Assembly: GCA_026386955.1 (NCBI GenBank)
Contig: JAPLMQ010000304.1
Location: 27,934-91,933 of the forward strand
Source of the DNA: Planctomycetota bacterium
GTDB taxonomy: Bacteria > Planctomycetota > Phycisphaerae > Phycisphaerales > Phycisphaeraceae
Direction of reading: 5' to 3'
DNA length: 64,000 nucleotides
Under the pieces are notes generated by a model. The model saw only the letters and a list, made by a program, of their open reading frames with translations. It did not search any database and had not been told where the DNA came from. Of the stretch, positions 48,401 through 57,949 are shown in pieces (position 1 is the first letter of the stretch; each line of letters opens with the position of its first letter). Position numbers and translations under genes: made by a program.

Positions 48401-49231
48401 GAGCCGCTCGAACATCCCGCGACGGCCGGCGGAGGAGGCCGGCGCGCCGGCCGCGGAACCGGAGGCCCCGGCAGCGATCGGGGCCGGCGCCTGCTCGTTG
48501 AGCAGGACCGATTGCCAGGAGGAGGCTCCGCGCGCGGACACGACGCGGTAGGTCACCCACGTGCGCATCCCCGAGCGGAACCCCTTCTCGACGCGGGCCC
48601 GCACGCGCAGCGGCGTGTCCGAAGGCCAGACGTGGTCGCGCACGAGGCTCGCCACCGCCGTGCGCCGAGGCCACTCCGCGGGACCCAGCGGGTTGAGCCA
48701 GCGGCGCATCGCCGTCGAGGCAGAGTCGGGCGCGGCCGCGACGACGGACGACGCGGCGACCACCGCGAGCACGCAGAGCGCCAGGCGGTGGATCGTCGGG
48801 CGCGGGTTGAGCAGGCGGAGCGACTTGCCCTCCAGCCGGCCCTCGACGTTGCGGACGCTCGCCTGCGCGAGCGCGGCCGAGCGGTCGGCGTCGGCGAAGA
48901 CCTCGGGGTGGAGGCTGAACTCCACGCCCGTCGCCAGCTCGCCGGCGAGGTCGGGGTAGAGCCGTTCGGCGTGGAGGGCCAGCGCGCCCAGCTCGGGGCG
49001 CACGGCCGCGGCGCGGGCGACGCGGGTGACGATCCAGACCAGGGCGAACCCGGCCGCCGCCACGCCCAGAACCAACCGCATCCAGCCCGGGAGGCGGAGC
49101 GCGAAGTCGATCACCGCGGCGGAGAGCGACACCGCGACGACCACGCCCAGCCACTCGAAGAGCTTTTGGGCGAACAGCATCCACCGGCCGACGCGGCGGG
49201 CGTGCTCAAGTTGTCGGGTCACCTCACGCAT
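45458..49231 (-). CDS. DUF4175-like large membrane protein of the MoxR operon
   Basis: 1257 residues from ATG 49231; the in-frame ATG at 49348 would add residues with no good start signal. The N-terminus has two or three membrane helices (LFEWLGVVVAVSLSAAVIDFALRL, WMRLVLGVAAAGFALVWIVTRV, ALCVLAVVAASSVVAA). Then come beta-sandwich domains (TPLRVRARVEKGFRSGMRTWVTYRV, DDVGVESVELQIATHARE), followed by several hundred residues of Gln/Glu/Lys-rich coiled coil (KNRQKLQAQYEKLAKEQDELRKQ, LSDRQAALTTKADALTKQMQGA). A run of nine glycines interrupts the C-terminal part. The general layout is that of DUF4175 proteins linked to MoxR/BatA operons. Function not established; probably forms a long periplasmic fibre. 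It overlaps the next gene by 4 nt (ATGA). Confidence 0.82.
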   Translation of the reverse strand: MREVTRQLEHARRVGRWMLFAQKLFEWLGVVVAVSLSAAVIDFALRLPGWMRLVLGVAAAGFALVWIVTRVARAAAVRPELGALALHAERLYPDLAGELATGVEFSLHPEVFADADRSAALAQASVRNVEGRLEGKSLRLLNPRPTIHRLALCVLAVVAASSVVAAAPDSASTAMRRWLNPLGPAEWPRRTAVASLVRDHVWPSDTPLRVRARVEKGFRSGMRTWVTYRVVSARGASSWQSVLLNEQAPAPIAAGASGSAAGAPASSAGRRGMFERLIDLPENLLASPTPAATNSSSNGKATARPDASVEFYFEAGDDRTHPQSITLVDRPALRSSRLAIEPPAYAHGLIAPQQVDLDQQTGQIASATAMTGSNVRWSLEFNKPIPAAWLRGEGFLPGLNAALKAQGNAAAQAKIEIGDGSTEASAAEGSRIAIGFRLLQSVQSPVRLQDEYGLGNLSDRLYRVDATVDQPPAASMTLPVSDEAVLASAVIPLQAMAQDDVGVESVELQIATHAREAEPAAAGAATAPAASGGNGGATSAPRTIAHADGRSAQMSVDKTLDLAPLKLQPGDELLATAYARDVFDLDGARHEPVRSPPRRLRIIDAAALVAQIRTELGGVRQTAINLSNRQRELLDPPADKAQPGQQDVTARIDAQAGLLRSLEDRVERNRLEDPALAGLLKKASDLAEKARNDSKEADAKLGDAKKDDRKDPASPRAKARDKQGDVASGLSSLAGLLDQGRDTQAIQGELRDLIRQQDDLNTDTRATLPNTLGKSPEQLSPEDRKKLGELSDRQAALTTKADALTKQMQGAADTLSQQPDPQSKAAAEALSDAAAVAQRKGLTQTMKQAGDSAKQNKLSESSTSQQNSSDTMKEMLAQMSNQEQRQMEVLRRKLEALAEAVKKLIEQQAAQIDRLAGAKELAGLDEPQSALRRNTLSVEEQAKAEAAAAARHVGQAAEHQGTAVAALRQSQRDPASAGQKLALASLDAALKELQKAKEQTQKKEEDKNRQKLQAQYEKLAKEQDELRKQTVPFTSKPGLSRRERVDLIDLGHREADLQAAAADLGREVADTLLFRHMHGRIDKLAAQSASRLRAGQADPAVPQDQGQVSGMLRTMAGALADAQKQPDPFDKGESQSSNGGGGGGGGGAEPLIPPLAELKLLQGMQQDVLSRTRELDKPIAQTPVAPDAATPAEAREKQVIELSTQQRELSSLGERLINIMMAKQNMMREPTEVAVPKPKPAGQPRPSPPKSNQPEGR

Positions 49232-49380
49232 GGGCGTTTCCGAAAAAGGCGAGGCGGGCCGGTCGGGACGGGGCACGGGAAACAGGGTCTGGGATGGCCG
49301 ATTTGCGGCGATCCATTGTAGGCCGGACGGGCGGTTATCGAGCCCCAATTCGAGGCACGTTCGAGGCGCTGTTCAAGGCA

Positions 49381-51954
49381 TCAAACGAGGCGCACCGCCT
49401 TGCGGCCGACCCACTCCAGGGTGAGCAGGCCGACGACGAGCATCAGGGCGAGCGAGGAGTTCCACAGAGGTTCACGGATGTCGTTGGGGGTCCGCCGGGC
49501 CCGGTTGGGCACGACGCGGGCGAGTTCGTCGAGGTTGTTGAGCTCGACGACGCTCCCGCCCGTGTCGCGCGAGAGGGCGACGAGCCGGTCGCGGTCGGGC
49601 GCGGGCTGGCGGAGCTCGTCGTCGGGGCGGAGGACTTCGATGGCCTGGGTGACGTTGAGGTCGTCGAGGGCGGGCTCGACGACGCGCAGGCTGAGCTTGC
49701 CCGAGGTCGAGGGTCGCCAGAGCCCGGTGTAGGTCGCGGGGCCGGCGGAGGCGGCGCTGCGCGGCTTGGGCAGGAGCGTGATGCGCTCGAGCGCGGCCGG
49801 CTGCGCGCCGGTTTGCGCCCCGGGCTGCGTGCCCGCGGGGCCGCCCTCGGCCTTGAGGACCGAGACCGCGATCTGCGTCAGCTCACGGCTGATCAGCAAC
49901 TCATCGTTGAGCGTGACGTCGACGACCACGGCCTGCCCCGCCTGCACCCGGCGGGCGGAGACCTCCATGGCCGCGCGGTCCGTCGACTGCCGCAGGCGGT
50001 TGCGCCCCAGCATGCGCACGAGCTGCATCCAGAACTGCTCGAAGTAGATCTCGCCCCGGGCGTAGCGCCAGCGCCACGTCTCGTCGGTCGCGACGTAGAG
50101 CGATTGCCCGGCCCCGTAGCGCAGGCGCGTCACGAGCGGGAGCGACATCACGTTGGAGCCGCCTGCCGGCGCGTCGAACGGCCGGGCGAAGGCGAGCACC
50201 TCGGCGCTGGGCTTGAGTTCGCCGACGCTCTGGGCCCAGCGCAGCGGCTGCAGCCCGACGGGCCAGCCGGGGGGCGCGATCTCGGTCGCGGGCGCATCGG
50301 AAGGCGCGGTGGCCGGGGCGGGCGGACGCAGGCGCATGACCTGCAGCGCCTCCGCCAGCGGCGTGGGCGAGACGACCAACGGCACGGGCGGGTCGGCCCG
50401 GTCCACGCCCGCGGGGCTGCGCATCGGGAGCAAGGTCGCCAGGGCGGATCCCTCGTAGCTCCGGGGCGTGTCGTTGCCGCCGCCGATCCAGAGCAGGCCC
50501 GCCCCGCGGAGCGAGACTTGGTCGGCGATGAGCGTCTTCTGCTCGGGGCTAAAGTAGTCGGGCGGGACGTCGCCGATGATGATCACGTCGTAGGGCTTGA
50601 ACTCCGCGGCGTCGCGAGGGAGGCGCTGGATGGGGAGCTGCCCCTCCTGCGCGAAGGCGCGGTCGGCGGAGAGGAGCATCATGCTGCTCTGGATGCTTTT
50701 TTCGCGCACGAGCATGTTCTTCAGATAGCGGTATTCCCAGCGCGGATATCCCTCGACGTAGAGGACGCGGATGGGCTTGTCCACCATTTCGACGCTCACG
50801 TCACGGGCCGGGTTCCCGGCGGCGCCGCCCGAGAGTCCGGGCTGGCCCGCCTGGGCGTCGTAGGTCATCTCGACGCGCCAGCGGGCGGGGCCGACCGTCG
50901 CGGATTGGGCGCTCAAGCGCACGGGCTGGCGCAGGTCGGCGTCGGCGGGGCTGCGCTGGTCGAGCGTCTTGCCGGTGGCGACGTCGATCAGCCGAAGGCT
51001 CAGGCGCGAGGGGTCGATGCGGGCGTCGGCGGGGTAGCGGTCGATCCAGACGCTGACGGGGACGACGTCGTTGATGAACGCCCGCTCGGGCGATTCGATC
51101 TGGGCGATGGAGAGGTCGAGCGGCTGGGTGTCGCCGCCTAGGGGGACGGTGAAGACGTTGACGCCCTGCTGCTGCAGCCGGCGGACGAGGTCGCCGGAGG
51201 TCGACTGCGGGCTTTGGCCGTCGGTGAGGAGGACAATGCCGCTGATGGGCCGCCCGGCGGCGCGCTGGAGCGCCTGCTCGATGGCGGTGCGGATGGAGGT
51301 CGCCTGGCCGTCGGGCTCGTCGGCGGCGGCCTGAGTGCTGGGGATTGCTGGGGAGACGGGCGTTAAGGGCGGGTCGATCTCGTAGGTCGCGGCGTCGAAG
51401 CCCAGCCAGAGGAGGCGGCGGTCGCGCCCGAGCTTGTCGGGGCCGAAGAGGTCGGCCTTATGGGCAAGGGCGTCGTGCAGGGCGCGGTCGCGGGAGATCA
51501 GCGCGGCGCTGGGCGCGCTTATCACCGCCGGCTCCGTCGCGGGCGCGGTGGTGCTTGCGGGGCGCACGACTGAAACCGCGGTGGACTTCACGTCGCGGAT
51601 GCGCATCGACGCGCTGCGGTCCACCAGCATCAGCAGCCAGTCGGGCTCGATCTTCTCCTGGTTGAGCACGAGCATCGGCCCGAGCAGGAGCGCGACGATG
51701 AGCAGGAGCACCAGGGCCCGCAGCGTCGCCAGCGCCGCCCGCGCCCAGACGGGGCCGAGCAGCCGGCGGTAGCTCAGGGCGGCGATGCCCACAGTGAGGG
51801 CGACGAGGAGGATCCACGCCCAGACCGGCAGCGGCCAGCGCCACGCGAGCGTCGTGCGCGGGTCGGACCAACTGATCTTCGACAGACCCATGAGGTTGTC
51901 GAGCATCGTGGCGGCGAGGGCCGCGTGCGATTGCAGGAAGTGCGCGGGGGTCAT
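49381..51954 (-). CDS. VWA/glutamine amidotransferase-like membrane protein
   Basis: 857 residues from ATG 51954, overlapping the upstream stop (ATGA). Two membrane helices (PVWAWILLVALTVGIAALSY, ALATLRALVLLLIVALLLGPML) lead into a VWA-like domain with WLLMLVDRSASMRI, an intact MIDAS DxSxS, and ISGIVLLTDGQSPQS. After that comes a sandwich region and a glutamine amidotransferase-like domain (IRVLYVEGYPRWEYRYLKNML, KPYDVIIIGDVPPDYFS, GAGLLWIGGGNDTPRSY), whose usual catalytic Cys is not seen. A final helix (LALMLVVGLLTLEWVGRKAVRLV) closes the protein. Such proteins follow BatA in planctomycete operons; they may sense or transmit Mg-dependent signals across the membrane. Confidence 0.87.
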   Translation of the reverse strand: MTPAHFLQSHAALAATMLDNLMGLSKISWSDPRTTLAWRWPLPVWAWILLVALTVGIAALSYRRLLGPVWARAALATLRALVLLLIVALLLGPMLVLNQEKIEPDWLLMLVDRSASMRIRDVKSTAVSVVRPASTTAPATEPAVISAPSAALISRDRALHDALAHKADLFGPDKLGRDRRLLWLGFDAATYEIDPPLTPVSPAIPSTQAAADEPDGQATSIRTAIEQALQRAAGRPISGIVLLTDGQSPQSTSGDLVRRLQQQGVNVFTVPLGGDTQPLDLSIAQIESPERAFINDVVPVSVWIDRYPADARIDPSRLSLRLIDVATGKTLDQRSPADADLRQPVRLSAQSATVGPARWRVEMTYDAQAGQPGLSGGAAGNPARDVSVEMVDKPIRVLYVEGYPRWEYRYLKNMLVREKSIQSSMMLLSADRAFAQEGQLPIQRLPRDAAEFKPYDVIIIGDVPPDYFSPEQKTLIADQVSLRGAGLLWIGGGNDTPRSYEGSALATLLPMRSPAGVDRADPPVPLVVSPTPLAEALQVMRLRPPAPATAPSDAPATEIAPPGWPVGLQPLRWAQSVGELKPSAEVLAFARPFDAPAGGSNVMSLPLVTRLRYGAGQSLYVATDETWRWRYARGEIYFEQFWMQLVRMLGRNRLRQSTDRAAMEVSARRVQAGQAVVVDVTLNDELLISRELTQIAVSVLKAEGGPAGTQPGAQTGAQPAALERITLLPKPRSAASAGPATYTGLWRPSTSGKLSLRVVEPALDDLNVTQAIEVLRPDDELRQPAPDRDRLVALSRDTGGSVVELNNLDELARVVPNRARRTPNDIREPLWNSSLALMLVVGLLTLEWVGRKAVRLV

Positions 51955-54524
51955 GCGGTGACCTCCGCGTCGACCGACGCTCCGGCGTCCACCGCGGCGG
52001 AGGGGGCGTCGGGGTCGGACTGCCCGGCGGGGGCGAGCCGGCCTCCCGCGGCGGCGTGGCTGAATCGGCGCGCGAGCCAGGTCTCGAGCAGGAGCAGCGC
52101 GAGCGTAACCCAGAGCAACGGCCAGCCCAGGTTCGTGCGCAGCGGCTCGGCCAGGAGCGCCTTGTCCGGCGCCTCCTCGTCGAGCCAGGACCAGTCGCCC
52201 AGCCCCGTGAGCCAACTGCCCAGGGCGACGGGGTCGAGCGCGGCGGTGTTGCCGGCGTCGGCGTCGGGGTTGACCGCGAGGCGAAGCGAGGCCGTGGGTG
52301 TGGCCGCGTAGATGCCCGGGTCCTGCAGCGCGCCGGCCAGCTCGAGGCCGGCGTCGGTCCGGCGCACGGCGACGCGCGAGGGCGTGCCGTCGATGCGGCG
52401 GAGATCCTGCGTGCCTTCCCAGCGCGGGCTCAGCGACGGCTGGTCGCCCGAGACGGCCGCGTTGCGCCGCAGTGCCTCGGCCGACGAGCCCAGCACGCCG
52501 CGGACGGTCTCGTGCAGCAGCGGCAGGAAAAGCGGCTTGGTCATGAGGTTCGTCCAGGCCGTGTCGAGCGCGACGGCGAGGAAGATCACGCGCCCCTCGC
52601 CCACGGGCGCGGAGGCGAGGAGGGCCGAGGGGGCGTCGGGCTTCTCGTGGGCGACGCGCAGCCAGACCGACTCCTGCCCGGTGCGCGGGGCGAGGTCGAT
52701 GCGGCGGGAGACGCTCACGTAGCGGAGCACGGCCCCCCAGTCGGCGCTGAGGAGCCGGAGTGGCTCGGGCGCGGGAGCGTCAACGTCGAGGGACCACGCG
52801 TTCGACGCGGGGGCCTTGGCGGGGCTTGCCGACGGCGTGCTGGAGGCGCTTCCATTTCCGGGGGCGGGGGCGGGGGCGGAGGCAGGCGCGTCGTGCGGGG
52901 CCAGGCCGATCTGCCAATCGAGCCCGAGCTGTTCGCGGAAGGTATTGGCCCAGAGGGCGGGCGTGTCGACGTTGGGGGCGAAGACCCAGAGCAGCCCGCC
53001 GCGGCGTGTGAAGTCGCGCAGCGCGGTCCAGCCGGGCGCGGCCACGAGGTCGGGGCGGAGCAGCATCACCACGTCGAGGCGGGCGAGCGACTCCGCGTTG
53101 ACCGCAGCGGGCGGAACGTCGAGCAGTTCGATCGGCCGGGAGGCGTCGGCGCCTTCGGTGCCCCGCCGCGGCGTCTGCGGCGACAGCGCGATCGCCAACC
53201 AGTCGTGCGGGCGGAGCGTGCTCACGCCTCCACTCCCAGATACACCAGTCCCAACAGCGCCGGCACCACTCGTCCCCACGGAAGAGGCGGCGGCCGCGGC
53301 ATCGTCGAGGATGCCGACATGAAGCTTCCGCCGCAGCTCGACCAGCGCGACGCGCCGGTTGTCGCTGGCGAGGGCGTCGTCGCCCGCGGGCTCGATCGTC
53401 GCGCGCACCGCGAGGATCTGCCCCGCTCCGCCGGACGCGACAGCCCCCGGACCCGTCGTCGTCCGCCCCGCGGGCTTCGTGGTGGAGGACGCGCCGGAGA
53501 CCGAAGCAGCCGCCGAGGCCGGCACGGGGATGTCGAGATTCAGCGCGGCCGAGGCCTGCCCGGCCGCCCAATGGAAATCCTGGCTGATGGCCGCGATCGG
53601 CTTGGCGGGGTCTTCGCCGAAGAGCTCGATCTTGATGGCGGACGATGTCGCCGTGGCCTCGCTTCCGAAGCGGCGGAGGCGCAGCTCGAGCGGGATGGTC
53701 GCGGGGCCGACGGCGTCGGCGAGGATCATCCCGCGCGAGGGCGTGAGCGCGGCGACCTGGAAGTTCCCCGCCTGCGGGCTGGGGCGGGCGACGGTGAGGA
53801 CCGCCTGCTTGCCGATGCCCGCGAGGGCCGCCGGCGCGGGGCGGTCGACCTCGAGCGTGCCCGCGGCGAAGTCGCTGAGCAACACGACCCACGCGCGTTG
53901 GCGGTCGAGGTTCTGCTCGGCCAAGAGGGTCTTCACGGCGGCGAGCGCGGCAGGCCAATCGCTCCGGCTGCTGCGCGGGCGCAGGCCGTCAAGGATCAGC
54001 CGGACTTGGGCGAGGTCGGGCGTGGGAGAGAGCAGCGGCGTGGCGAGCGGGCGGGCGGCGGTCCAGATCGCGACGCGGTCGCCGGGGCGCAGGTGGTCGA
54101 GGATCTTGCCTGCGGAGCGGCGGAGGTTCTCGAAGCGGACGACGTGGTCGGCCCCTGCGGCCTGCGTGCTCAGCGCGTCGTCGAGAACGATGCAGACCAG
54201 CCGGCCCCCGCCGTCCGCGCCCAGCCCGCGGGCGAGCCCGCCCAGGAACGGCCCCGCCAGCGCGAGGCCCAGGATCAGCAGGATCAAGCAGCGCACGAGC
54301 AGGAGCAGGAGCTGTTCGAGCCGGAGTCGCTGGCGTTGCCGGCGGTAGGCCTCGATGAGAAACCGCATCGCGGCCCAAGGCTGCTGCTGGCGGCGCATCC
54401 GCGTGAGCAGGTGGATGGCGATGGGGATCGAGACCGTCGCGATGCCCGCGGCGGCGAGCCAGCCGTTGATGAAGAGCCACGGGAGGATCGCGAGCGTCGG
54501 GAAAAAAATGGTGGAGGTCGGCAC
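51951..54524 (-). CDS. BatA-domain membrane protein
   Basis: 857 residues. The N-terminus is the BatA leader: INGWLAAAGIATVSIPIAIHLLTRMRRQ, then PWAAMRFLIEAYRRQRQRLRLEQLLLLLVRCLILLILGLALAG with two membrane helices. A VWA-like domain follows (GGRLVCIVLDDALSTQ, GDRVAIWTAARPL, RAWVVLLSDFAAG), in which the MIDAS is degenerate: DDALS in place of DxSxS. A Gly/Ser/Ala-rich linker and another sandwich (LDVVMLLRPDLVAAPGW, RDFTRRGGLLWVFAP) come next, and the last helix is LGWPLLWVTLALLLLETWLARRF. It belongs to the aerotolerance-operon type linked to MoxR. It starts 3 nt after the MoxR-DUF58 gene and overlaps the next gene by 4 nt. Confidence 0.87.
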   Translation of the reverse strand: MPTSTIFFPTLAILPWLFINGWLAAAGIATVSIPIAIHLLTRMRRQQQPWAAMRFLIEAYRRQRQRLRLEQLLLLLVRCLILLILGLALAGPFLGGLARGLGADGGGRLVCIVLDDALSTQAAGADHVVRFENLRRSAGKILDHLRPGDRVAIWTAARPLATPLLSPTPDLAQVRLILDGLRPRSSRSDWPAALAAVKTLLAEQNLDRQRAWVVLLSDFAAGTLEVDRPAPAALAGIGKQAVLTVARPSPQAGNFQVAALTPSRGMILADAVGPATIPLELRLRRFGSEATATSSAIKIELFGEDPAKPIAAISQDFHWAAGQASAALNLDIPVPASAAASVSGASSTTKPAGRTTTGPGAVASGGAGQILAVRATIEPAGDDALASDNRRVALVELRRKLHVGILDDAAAAASSVGTSGAGAVGTGVSGSGGVSTLRPHDWLAIALSPQTPRRGTEGADASRPIELLDVPPAAVNAESLARLDVVMLLRPDLVAAPGWTALRDFTRRGGLLWVFAPNVDTPALWANTFREQLGLDWQIGLAPHDAPASAPAPAPGNGSASSTPSASPAKAPASNAWSLDVDAPAPEPLRLLSADWGAVLRYVSVSRRIDLAPRTGQESVWLRVAHEKPDAPSALLASAPVGEGRVIFLAVALDTAWTNLMTKPLFLPLLHETVRGVLGSSAEALRRNAAVSGDQPSLSPRWEGTQDLRRIDGTPSRVAVRRTDAGLELAGALQDPGIYAATPTASLRLAVNPDADAGNTAALDPVALGSWLTGLGDWSWLDEEAPDKALLAEPLRTNLGWPLLWVTLALLLLETWLARRFSHAAAGGRLAPAGQSDPDAPSAAVDAGASVDAEVTA

Positions 54525-54527
54525 GGC

Positions 54528-56360
<1,833 letters not shown>

Positions 56361-56406
56361 GCGGGCTCCTGTGGGGCGTGGATGCGGCCGACGGCGCGGC
56401 GGCGAG

Positions 56407-56430
56407 GATTATAGCTCGGGCCCGCTACAA
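56407..56430. promoter_or_regulatory. Back-to-back -10 elements between the MoxR operon and mutM
   Basis: Minus strand: TATAAT (56407-56412), 46 nt ahead of the MoxR start. Plus strand: TACAAT (56425-56430), 29 nt ahead of mutM. The -35 boxes are weak in both directions, as elsewhere in this window. The two promoters would compete for the same 30 bp. Confidence 0.45.
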
Positions 56431-56459
56431 TCCTTCCCGAGAATCGAGCGGACGACAAA

Positions 56460-57398
56460 ATGCCTGAATTGCCGGAAGTCCAAAGCGTCTGCGCCTCCCT
56501 TGCGCCGCGGATCTTGGGCCGGGAGATCCGGTCCGTGGCCGTCCGCCGCACGGAGGTCGTCGTCGGCTCCACAACGCCCGAGGCGATGCTGGTCGGCCGA
56601 CGGTTCACGGCGATCCGCCGGCACGGAAAACAGATCGCGCTGCTGGCGGGCGACGACGCCCTGCCGGCGATCTGCGTCCATCTGGGCATGACCGGCTCGC
56701 TCTGCCACCGACCCGCGGACGACCCCGCAGTGCGCGCGGCCATCGCCAGCCCGCGCGGGGGCCGGTCGAAATCCGTCAAGGACTCCGGGGAGTCGATGGA
56801 GGTTCGGCATCTTCACGCCCTCTGGCAGTTGGACGACGGAACCTGGCTGGTGTTCCGCGACCCGCGCCGATTCGGCGGGCTCTGGACCTACCCGACCTTC
56901 GCCGACCTCATCCTCGAACGCTGGGGCGAGCTGGGACCCGACGCCTTGACCGCACGCCCTGCTGAACTCTTCGCCCGCTTGGGCGCGACCGGCCGACCGC
57001 TCAAGGCCGCATTGCTTGACCAAGGCTTGCTCGCGGGACTGGGGAACATCTACGTCGACGAACTCCTGCACGAACGACGGCTGCACCCGCTGACCCCCGC
57101 CAACGCGCTCAGCGCAAGCGACGTGAAGGGGTTGGTCGGATCGATGCGCCGGCTGCTCGCCCGGGCGATCCGGGCGGGCGGATCGTCCCTGCGCGACTAC
57201 GTCGATGGCGAGGGCAAGTCGGGATCGTTCCAATTGACGCACCGTGTCTATGGCCGAGGCGGGGAACATTGCCGGCGATGCAGGACGACACTGCAGACGC
57301 TTACGGTCGGGGGACGGACGACGGTGGCCTGCCCAAAGTGCCAACCGGGGCCTGCCGGGGCGGGAAACCCCAATGGTTCCAAGCAGCGGCGTAGGTGA
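56460..57398 (+). CDS. mutM: Formamidopyrimidine-DNA glycosylase
   Basis: 312 residues. The Schiff-base nucleophile Pro2 and Glu3 are in place (MPELPEVQ), Lys57 is present (IRRHGKQIAL), and the helix-two-turn-helix is AALLDQGLLAGLGNIYVDELLHERRLHP. A zinc finger with C-x2-C-x16-C-x2-C (CRRCRTTLQTLTVGGRTTVA then CPKC) ends the core, followed by a short Gly/Lys/Arg tail. MutM removes 8-oxoguanine and FaPy lesions in base excision repair and has AP lyase activity. About 20 residues between LCHRPAD and SMEVRHLH are Ser/Lys-rich and not typical. The gene is divergent from the MoxR operon, with a shared 99-bp control region. Confidence 0.95.
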   Translation: MPELPEVQSVCASLAPRILGREIRSVAVRRTEVVVGSTTPEAMLVGRRFTAIRRHGKQIALLAGDDALPAICVHLGMTGSLCHRPADDPAVRAAIASPRGGRSKSVKDSGESMEVRHLHALWQLDDGTWLVFRDPRRFGGLWTYPTFADLILERWGELGPDALTARPAELFARLGATGRPLKAALLDQGLLAGLGNIYVDELLHERRLHPLTPANALSASDVKGLVGSMRRLLARAIRAGGSSLRDYVDGEGKSGSFQLTHRVYGRGGEHCRRCRTTLQTLTVGGRTTVACPKCQPGPAGAGNPNGSKQRRR

Positions 57399-57949
57399 TA
57401 CGGTGGTGGAGACGGGGCTGTTCCGGTGGGGAGTCTGAATGACTTCCCATGGAGAGGCGGATGGGACGGGGGATTCTGTACTACGTATTAGATATAGATA
57501 AACCGTCGTCGCAGTAATAGCGCTGGCGCTTTGGGGATAGACGAATCCTGGAGGACGTTTACCCTTTATTGATCAAGCAGATAGATTGTTCTACGGCTTG
57601 TTGGAAAACTGTCGCAACTGCGCCGGCTCGGGAGCACGCACCTCCATGAGTCCCGCGCTTCGTTGGCGCTGAACATGATTCCACCGCTCGGCCCGGAAAG
57701 TTGCTCGCGCAGCCGACAGGCAAGCCATCGCGGGGGTGACCAACTCTCCACGATCCATCCACAGCTTTGCCGACAAGGATGGGTCGGGTCCGAATAACAA
57801 CGCGGATGTCAGTACTGAGAACGCAGGTTTCGCTTTTGAATGGACTTATAGGAATGACATCGAATTCGAGGCTCACCACCCGACGTTACAGCCGATTTCA
57901 TGCCAAACCCCCCGCGCCAACCCCCCTGCCGCCCGCTAATCTGTGACCC
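57399..57949. other. Intergenic region, 551 bp, lower GC, no gene seen
   Basis: GC falls markedly here, most of all at about 57475-57600, where TACTACGTATTAGATATAGA occurs. Frames up to about 106 codons are open on the minus strand, but they have no ribosome binding site and unfamiliar products. No tRNA cloverleaf, and no inverted termini or target duplications of an insertion sequence. Could be a remnant of acquired DNA. Confidence 0.5.

Noticed and set aside
57475..57600. tRNA or other RNA gene in the low-GC stretch
   Set aside because: No cloverleaf, no TTCGAATC-like T arm and no CCA end on either strand.
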